DNA from: JAVKFF01 sp040226215
Lineage (GTDB): Bacteria > Pseudomonadota > Alphaproteobacteria > DSM-16000 > Inquilinaceae
Length of the DNA stretch: 17,753 nucleotides
Assembly: GCA_040226215.1 (NCBI GenBank)
Contig: JAVKFF010000212.1
Location: 1 to 17,753, forward strand
Reading direction: 5' to 3'
A program made the translations under genes and the position numbers. The notes under the pieces are model-generated. The model was given only the letters and a program-made list of their open reading frames with translations, was not told the origin of the DNA and did no database searches. The stretch's first letter is position 1. Each line of letters opens with the position of its first letter. Below, one piece after another: positions 12,868 through 17,753 of the stretch.

Positions 12868-13880
12868 GAGGGCAGCTTCCCGCACTTGTAGGTCCAGTCG
12901 CCGGGCATCACGGTGGAGATGAACCTGGTGTCCATGATGACACTGTCGAAGGGTGCCGACAGGGTCTCGAGCACATTGCCGAAGGGGTCGAGCAGATCGG
13001 CGAGCGGCGTGCCCTGGTCGATGATGGCATGGATTTGCGCCGCGTCGTAGGGTCGGATCAGGCCGCCATGGCTGGGGCGCAGCCACGTCGTTGTGTTGCA
13101 GATGATCTGATCAGAGGAGTTGGTCTCGGCAGGTGCGCTGTCGATCAGGCCAAGTCCCTTGAGAATGCGCAGGCTGCCGTTGACCGAACGCTCGACCCAG
13201 TCCGGCCAGACCGTGCCGGCGCCGCCGATTTCGATGCCGATGGCCGGGATGCCGTGCGATCCCGCGGCTTCGCTGAGTGCGCCGGCGCGGCCCATGCGGA
13301 TGGCTGCCTCGCCAATCGTGGCGTCGTCGACCGGCATGCCGTCACCGAACCAGCGCGCCATCTCCAGCTGCTTGTCGCCGACCTTCTTCTTGGTCTCCAC
13401 CGTGCCGCCCAGGATGATGTAGTTGGCAAGAAAGGCGACGCCGCCCTCGTGATAGTCGAGAACGTAGTCGCTCTGCTCCACACACTGGCTGAAAAGGGCG
13501 TGCGCGAGGCGCTGGGTGGGCAGGCCGTTGGCGTCGCCCGGCCAGATGCGGTTGAGGTTCAGGTGCTCGTAGTCCAGCGAGGCGCAGCGCTCGCGGGTGT
13601 AGTAGGAGAACGGGTTCATCACCGGCACCGCGATCAGCGCGCCCTTAAGCGTAGACGGGTCCAGCAGGTCGAAGATCCGCGGGATCGAGGCCGGGCCGTT
13701 GTACTCGTCGCCGTGGATGGCGCCGGAAAGCATGACGGTCGGCCCGTCCTGGGCGCCAACATGCACCATCACCGGCACCGTGACCTCGGTGCCGTCATTG
13801 AGCTCGCTGACCTTGGCACGGTAACGGCTGGACTGGCCCGGCTGGGTGGTTTGACCGAACACGGTAAGTGGCTTGGTCAT
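12864..13880 (-). CDS. Succinylglutamate desuccinylase/aspartoacylase-family hydrolase (first of tandem pair)
   Basis: A 338-residue paralogue of the next gene with the same core: H56 and E59 in AIHGDEYNG, NLNRIWPG (108-115), H144 in DYHEGG and E217 in IEIGGAG. A barrel-like C-terminal region (LRPSHGGLIRP... to GDWTYKCG) is also present. The two proteins clearly differ outside these motifs, so they may act on different acyl-amino acids, in sequence, or as a heteromer. The start is MTKPLTVFG with AAGGG upstream; a longer frame continues into the binding-protein gene but has no homology. An 80-bp gap with a strong hairpin separates it from the binding-protein gene, suggesting lower expression than the transporter component. 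Confidence 0.9.
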   Translation of the reverse strand: MTKPLTVFGQTTQPGQSSRYRAKVSELNDGTEVTVPVMVHVGAQDGPTVMLSGAIHGDEYNGPASIPRIFDLLDPSTLKGALIAVPVMNPFSYYTRERCASLDYEHLNLNRIWPGDANGLPTQRLAHALFSQCVEQSDYVLDYHEGGVAFLANYIILGGTVETKKKVGDKQLEMARWFGDGMPVDDATIGEAAIRMGRAGALSEAAGSHGIPAIGIEIGGAGTVWPDWVERSVNGSLRILKGLGLIDSAPAETNSSDQIICNTTTWLRPSHGGLIRPYDAAQIHAIIDQGTPLADLLDPFGNVLETLSAPFDSVIMDTRFISTVMPGDWTYKCGKLPS

Positions 13881-13918
13881 CTGATAGACCCTTGTTCTGA
13901 TTGTTGTTTGGAAGGGGT

Positions 13919-13949
13919 GGCGGCCGCCGCCCAGGTGACGGCGGCCGCC
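13919..13949 (-). other. 11-bp perfect GC hairpin after the binding-protein gene
   Basis: GGCGGCCGCCG (13919-13929) pairs exactly with CGGCGGCCGCC (13939-13949) around a nine-base loop, just past the binding-protein stop codon. No U-run follows. A 3' stem of this strength commonly protects the message of the abundant periplasmic protein and lowers expression of downstream genes; that role is inferred here. Confidence 0.6.
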
Positions 13950-13960
13950 GGGCAGTCGCC

Positions 13961-15508
13961 CTAGTCGGCCCAGCGCAGGTTGCGCATATCCATGCGGAAG
14001 GAGACGGGTTCCTCGGAGAACCAGCCCACCAGGTCCGTGCTGTGCGCGAACGAGTAGGGTCCACTGTCGAATAGCGGGATGCGCGGCATGTCCTCGAGCA
14101 GGATCTGCTGAATCTCGCTGTAGTGCGCGGCCCGTTCCTCCTCGGTCAGGGCCAGTTCGGCCATCTCGAAGAGTTCGTCCACGCGCTCGTTGGAATAGCC
14201 CATGCGGTTCCAGAAGCGCCCGGTGGCGGTGTAGTTGGCCCACTCGCTGGGATCGGGCCCCCACCAGTTGCCGTAGACATAGCTGTCGTGCTCCATGTCG
14301 GCTAGGCGCTGGCGGAACAGCCCGTCCTCCATCTGGTTGACATTGACGGTGATGCCTAGCGGGCGCAGCTGTTCGCGCAGGATCTGCGCGGAGTCGACCG
14401 TGGTCGTCCGCGACACCCAGATCTCGAACGCGAATCGCTCGCCGTCGACCAGCGGGTAACCGGCCTCGTCGAGCAGGCGGGCTGCCTCCTCGAGGTCGGT
14501 CTCGGGCAGCAGCACCGAGTCGTCGAATGCCCAGTCGATGGCCGCGACATAGGTGCCCCGGGCCGGCTCGAAGATGCCGAAGGAGGCCGTCTCAGCCAGC
14601 TGTTCACGGTCGATGGCGTAGGCGAGCGCGCGGCGCAGCGCCGGGTCGTCGAACGGCTCGGTCGTCACGTTCATGGCGAAGTAGTAGGTCATCGGCCCTG
14701 GCGGGGCGTCGACCGCCACGTCCGGATCGGCGTCGAGGATCGGCTCGAGGTTGATCGGCGGGGGGTTGTTCATGGCGTGGATCTCGCCCGCGAGCAGCTG
14801 GGCCGCCTGGACGTTGTCGTCGGGCACCACGCGGAAGACGATGTTCTCGACCTCCGGCTGCTCGCCCCAATAGCCGTCATAACGGGTGAAGGCGATGTAC
14901 TCGCCCGGCCGATGTTCGGCGAGCCGATAGGGGCCGGTGCCGATCGGGTTCATGTTGTTGGGATGGCCTTCCCATTCCTGCCCCTCGTAGAGATGGGCCG
15001 GAAGGATGGGTGTGCGCGGATAGGTGGCGAGGTTGGAGAGCAGTGGCGCCGACGGCTCGCTCAGGTGGAAGACGACGGTGAGATCGTCGGGGGTTTCCAC
15101 CGACTCGATGACGCGCAGCGGCGCGGCACCATAGGTTTCGTTCTCGACGATGGCGTTGATGGTGTAGGCGACGTCATGGCTGGTGAACGGTTCGCCGTCA
15201 TGCCAAGTGACGCCGTCCTGCAGGTGGAACGTGTAGGTGAGGCCGTCGTCAGAGATTTCCCATTCGCGGGCCAGCAGCGGACGGATGGCGAAGTCCGGCC
15301 CGTAGTCCATCGCCACGAGCCGTTCGAAGTACAACGTGGACGGGAACCACGAGGCATCGAACGCCATCGCGATGTTGAAGTTGCGGATATCGGAGGTGAT
15401 CGCGACCACGACCGTGTTGGTGTCGCGCTGAGCCTGCGCGGGCGCGAGCGTGGAGACGGCGAGGAACAGACCGATCGCGGTGGTTTGGCAAAGCCTCTTC
15501 AATGACAT
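13961..15508 (-). CDS. Family-5 extracellular solute-binding protein (DppA/OppA-type)
   Basis: A 515-residue periplasmic binding protein. A Sec signal peptide (KR followed by the hydrophobic core AIGLFLAVST) ends at AQA (24-26) with cleavage before Q27. The family-5 signature is visible at DDGLTYTFHLQDG (87-99) and WHDGEPFTSHDV (102-113), and later GTGPYRLAEHRPGE and the AYAIDRE segment. There is no lipobox cysteine, so it is soluble rather than lipid-anchored. Members bind di- and oligopeptides, nickel, opines, glutathione and other acylated compounds; tandem deacylase genes downstream suggest an N-acyl compound here. It has an excellent AAGGAGGT Shine-Dalgarno four bases before the ATG and lies 15 bp after the fused ATPase gene. 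Confidence 0.94.
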   Translation of the reverse strand: MSLKRLCQTTAIGLFLAVSTLAPAQAQRDTNTVVVAITSDIRNFNIAMAFDASWFPSTLYFERLVAMDYGPDFAIRPLLAREWEISDDGLTYTFHLQDGVTWHDGEPFTSHDVAYTINAIVENETYGAAPLRVIESVETPDDLTVVFHLSEPSAPLLSNLATYPRTPILPAHLYEGQEWEGHPNNMNPIGTGPYRLAEHRPGEYIAFTRYDGYWGEQPEVENIVFRVVPDDNVQAAQLLAGEIHAMNNPPPINLEPILDADPDVAVDAPPGPMTYYFAMNVTTEPFDDPALRRALAYAIDREQLAETASFGIFEPARGTYVAAIDWAFDDSVLLPETDLEEAARLLDEAGYPLVDGERFAFEIWVSRTTTVDSAQILREQLRPLGITVNVNQMEDGLFRQRLADMEHDSYVYGNWWGPDPSEWANYTATGRFWNRMGYSNERVDELFEMAELALTEEERAAHYSEIQQILLEDMPRIPLFDSGPYSFAHSTDLVGWFSEEPVSFRMDMRNLRWAD

Positions 15509-15523
15509 GACGACCTCCTTCGT

Positions 15524-17569
15524 TCAGGATGCTCCGAAGCGGAGCGGCGCGATCTCGCCCGCGGCGGGTGAGAGATCGATCTCCCGCGCGCGCCAGCAGG
15601 CGGCGAGGGAGGATTGGGTTGCCTCCAGGACGGGCGGCTCGGCGCGGCAACGCTCGACCGCGTAGGCGCAGCGCGGATGGAAGGCGCAGCCGGTCGGCCG
15701 CTGGGCGGGGTTGGGCGGCTCGGCGCTCGGCAGCAGGCGGCGGTTCGAGCGGTCGCTGAAGGGGTCGGGCACGGAGTCGAGCAGCAGGCGTGTATAGGGA
15801 TGGCGCGGCCGGTCGATGACCTCGGCGGCTTGCCCTTCCTCGACGATGCGGCCGAGATACATCACGGCGATGCGGTCGCAGAGATAGCGAGCGATGGAGA
15901 GGTCGTGGGTGACCACGAGGATCGCCACGCCGTCGCGCTTGAAGTCGGCCAGCAACGACATGATGCCGGCCTTCACCGAGGCGTCGAGCATCGACAGCGG
16001 CTCGTCGGCGATCACCACGCGGGGACCGACGATCATGGCGCGGGCGATCGCAACGCGCTGGCGCTGACCGCCGGAAAGCTGGGCCGGGAAACGCCGTGCG
16101 AAGCTCCGTGCCGGCGTCAGGCCAACCCGGTCGAGCATGGCTTCGACGCTGCGTTGGCGCTCGGCCCGGTCACCGATGCCATGCGCGATCAGAGGCTCCG
16201 CAAGCGTGTCGGCGACCCGCATCCGCGGATTGAGCGATTCATAGGGGTCTTGGAAGATCACCTGCACTGAGCGGCGCAATGCTCGCTCTGAACTGCCGCG
16301 CGCGGCTGACCAGCTCTCGCCGTTGACCTCGATGCGCCCCTCGCTCGCCTCCTCCAGGCCGGTCAGCATCATGCCGAGCGTGGTCTTGCCGCAACCGGAC
16401 TCACCGATCAGACCAACCACCTCGCCGGGGGCGAGGGCGAGGTCGACGCCGTCGACGGCGGTGAGCGTGCGACGGCCGCCAAACAGGTGCAGCCCGCCGA
16501 GATCGAAATGACGCGACACGCCATCCGCCGTCAGCACCGGTGCGGCCGGGCTGGCCGGCGGCGGGGCGGTGAAGCGGCTGAGGCGATCGGCGACGGCGCC
16601 CGCCTCGACCTGCTCGGCCAGGTGGCAGGCGGTGAGGCGCCCATCCACCTCCCGCGTCGGTGGCGCCACGGCGCGGCACTCCTCGACCGCCAGCGGGCAG
16701 CGGGCGACGAAGACGCAGCCCTCGCGTGTCACCCCGTGTCCGGGTGGGGCGCCGGGCAGCGCCACCAGGTCCCTGGTACCGGCGGCCAGGCTCGGCGTTG
16801 CCCGAGAGAGCACGGCGGAATAGGGATGCCTCGGCCGGCGCAGCACGTCGGCGGTGGCGCCGAACTCGACCAGGCGTCCGGCATACATCACGCCGACCCG
16901 GTCGCAGTTCTCCGCGATCAGACCGATATCGTGCGAGACCAGCACGATCGACAGCCCGAACTGCCGCTTTAGCTCGGCGAGCCGCAGGAAGATCTGATCC
17001 TGCACGACCACGTCGAGCGCCGTGGTGGGCTCGTCGGCGATCAGCACCGAGGGATTGCAGGCCAGGCTCATGGCCATGATTGCCCGCTGGCGCATGCCGC
17101 CGGACAGTTCGTGCGGATAGGCGTTCAAGCGGTCGGCGGGCAGGCCGACGAGATCGAACAGTTCCCGGGCGCGCCGACGTGCCTGGCCGCGGCCGTCCAC
17201 GACGCGGTGCAGCAGCATCGGCTCGACGATCTGGCGGCCGACCGGCACCACCGGGTTGAAGGCGTTCATCGCCGACTGGAAGATCATGGCGATGCGCCGC
17301 CAGCGCTGCCGCAGCAGGCTGTCATAGGACAGAGTGGTGAGGTCTTGCCCTTCCAGGCGGATGGCGCCGGTGATCGCGGCATTGTCGGGCAGGAGGCGCA
17401 TCAGCGCGTGGCCGACCGTCGACTTGCCGCAGCCGCTCTCGCCGACGATGCCGATCGACTCGCCCGAGCGCAGGTCGAAGCTGACCTCGTCGACGGCGCG
17501 GAACGGTCCGTCGGACGTCTGGTAGTCGACGCAGAGGCGGTCCACCTCGAGGATCGGCGTGGCGCTCAC
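15524..17569 (-). CDS. Fused DppD-DppF-type ABC transporter ATPase
   Basis: A 681-residue protein joining two complete peptide/nickel-type ATPases. First half: Walker A GESGCGKST (43-51), Q98, LSGGMRQR (155-162), Walker B LIADEPTTALD (176-186), H213, then the oligopeptide-type C-terminal extension with cysteines 285, 291, 298 and 315. Second half: GESGCGKTT (389-397), Q440, LSGGQRQR (498-505), VIADEP (519-524), H555, and a second extension with cysteines 628, 634, 641 and 658. The four-cysteine sets resemble the cluster-binding tails described for some DppD/OppD-type proteins. Fusion guarantees one copy of each half per transporter. It starts at a GTG overlapping the permease stop (GTGA); the open frame continues upstream only through out-of-frame permease sequence. 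Confidence 0.93.
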   Translation of the reverse strand: MSATPILEVDRLCVDYQTSDGPFRAVDEVSFDLRSGESIGIVGESGCGKSTVGHALMRLLPDNAAITGAIRLEGQDLTTLSYDSLLRQRWRRIAMIFQSAMNAFNPVVPVGRQIVEPMLLHRVVDGRGQARRRARELFDLVGLPADRLNAYPHELSGGMRQRAIMAMSLACNPSVLIADEPTTALDVVVQDQIFLRLAELKRQFGLSIVLVSHDIGLIAENCDRVGVMYAGRLVEFGATADVLRRPRHPYSAVLSRATPSLAAGTRDLVALPGAPPGHGVTREGCVFVARCPLAVEECRAVAPPTREVDGRLTACHLAEQVEAGAVADRLSRFTAPPPASPAAPVLTADGVSRHFDLGGLHLFGGRRTLTAVDGVDLALAPGEVVGLIGESGCGKTTLGMMLTGLEEASEGRIEVNGESWSAARGSSERALRRSVQVIFQDPYESLNPRMRVADTLAEPLIAHGIGDRAERQRSVEAMLDRVGLTPARSFARRFPAQLSGGQRQRVAIARAMIVGPRVVIADEPLSMLDASVKAGIMSLLADFKRDGVAILVVTHDLSIARYLCDRIAVMYLGRIVEEGQAAEVIDRPRHPYTRLLLDSVPDPFSDRSNRRLLPSAEPPNPAQRPTGCAFHPRCAYAVERCRAEPPVLEATQSSLAACWRAREIDLSPAAGEIAPLRFGAS

Positions 17570-17753
17570 GGGTCGGTCCTGTTCAGGGCCGTATTGATGC
17601 CGTCGCCGACCAGCGTTACCGCAACAACCAGCCAGCCTATCGCGAGGCCGGGGAAGACCGCGTAGGTCCAGGCGATGGAGAGGTAGGGTTGGGCTTCGCG
17701 CAGCATCTGGCCCCAACTCGGAAAATTGGGGTCGCCGAGACCCAGGAAGCTGA
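17566..17753 (-). CDS. Peptide-type ABC transporter permease (DppC-like), C-terminal end only
   Basis: Only the last ~61 codons lie in the window; the gene continues beyond its right edge. The translation begins SFLGLGDPNFPSWGQML, the conserved motif after the EAA loop in DppC/OppC permeases, followed by a last membrane helix (YAVFPGLAIGWLVVAVTLVG) and DGINTALNRTDP, equivalent to the family's LGDGLRDALDP ending. It stops at TGA overlapping the GTG of the fused ATPase gene, so the two are translationally coupled. A DppB-like partner is expected just outside the window. Confidence 0.88.
   Translation of the reverse strand, partial: SFLGLGDPNFPSWGQMLREAQPYLSIAWTYAVFPGLAIGWLVVAVTLVGDGINTALNRTDP

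Noticed and set aside
12868..14264. Upstream extensions of both deacylase reading frames
   Set aside because: They read through neighbouring genes in the wrong frame; the ATGs at 12867 and 13880 have ribosome-binding sites and fit family starts.

Overview
The window is high-GC, densely packed bacterial DNA. Operons overlap by a few bases (ATGA, GTGA and TGATG junctions), there is a Tat-type signal on a binding protein, and the protein families are typical of alphaproteobacteria (Hyphomicrobiales/Rhodospirillales style). The lineage is inferred from style and family content only; no rRNA or tRNA is visible.

Layout. (1) 1-1294: accessory DNA with a small phage-type helix-turn-helix protein and a small serine recombinase, preceded by a hairpin and an in-register 34-bp direct repeat. 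(2) 1295-1654: a gene-free, less GC-rich stretch holding a perfect TTGGATCCAA palindrome. (3) 1655-2377: a GntR/FCD-family regulator. (4) 2431-9612, minus strand: a seven-gene run. In transcription order it encodes an HMG-CoA-lyase-like enzyme, an acyl-CoA ligase, a NitT/TauT-type ABC importer (ATPase, permease, Tat-exported binding protein), an alpha/beta hydrolase and a UPF0173-type metallo-hydrolase. (5) 9613-10008: a divergent control region with three more copies of the same palindrome. (6) 10009-11880, plus strand: a fumarylacetoacetate-hydrolase-family enzyme and two hot-dog (MaoC-type) proteins. (7) 11893-17753, minus strand: a second system, namely the end of a peptide/nickel-type permease, a fused two-domain ATPase, a family-5 binding protein and two tandem aspartoacylase/succinylglutamate-desuccinylase-like hydrolases.

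How it fits together (inference). The core TGGATCCA occurs four times by eye, all in non-coding control regions: one between the recombinase and the GntR gene, three between the divergent operons. About 0.27 copies would be expected by chance for an 8-mer in this length. This makes the GntR protein the likely local regulator of both catabolic arms. Together these encode import, CoA activation, hydration of an unsaturated acyl-CoA, retro-aldol (HMGL-type) C-C cleavage, and hydrolysis or tautomerisation by the FAH and alpha/beta hydrolase proteins. The lyase has two substitutions at metal/substrate positions and a lengthened catalytic loop compared with human HMG-CoA lyase, so its substrate is probably not HMG-CoA. 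The imported compound cannot be named from sequence. The convergent dpp-like operon meets this regulon across only 12 bp, where a perfect inverted repeat contains both stop codons; nothing links it to the GntR palindrome.
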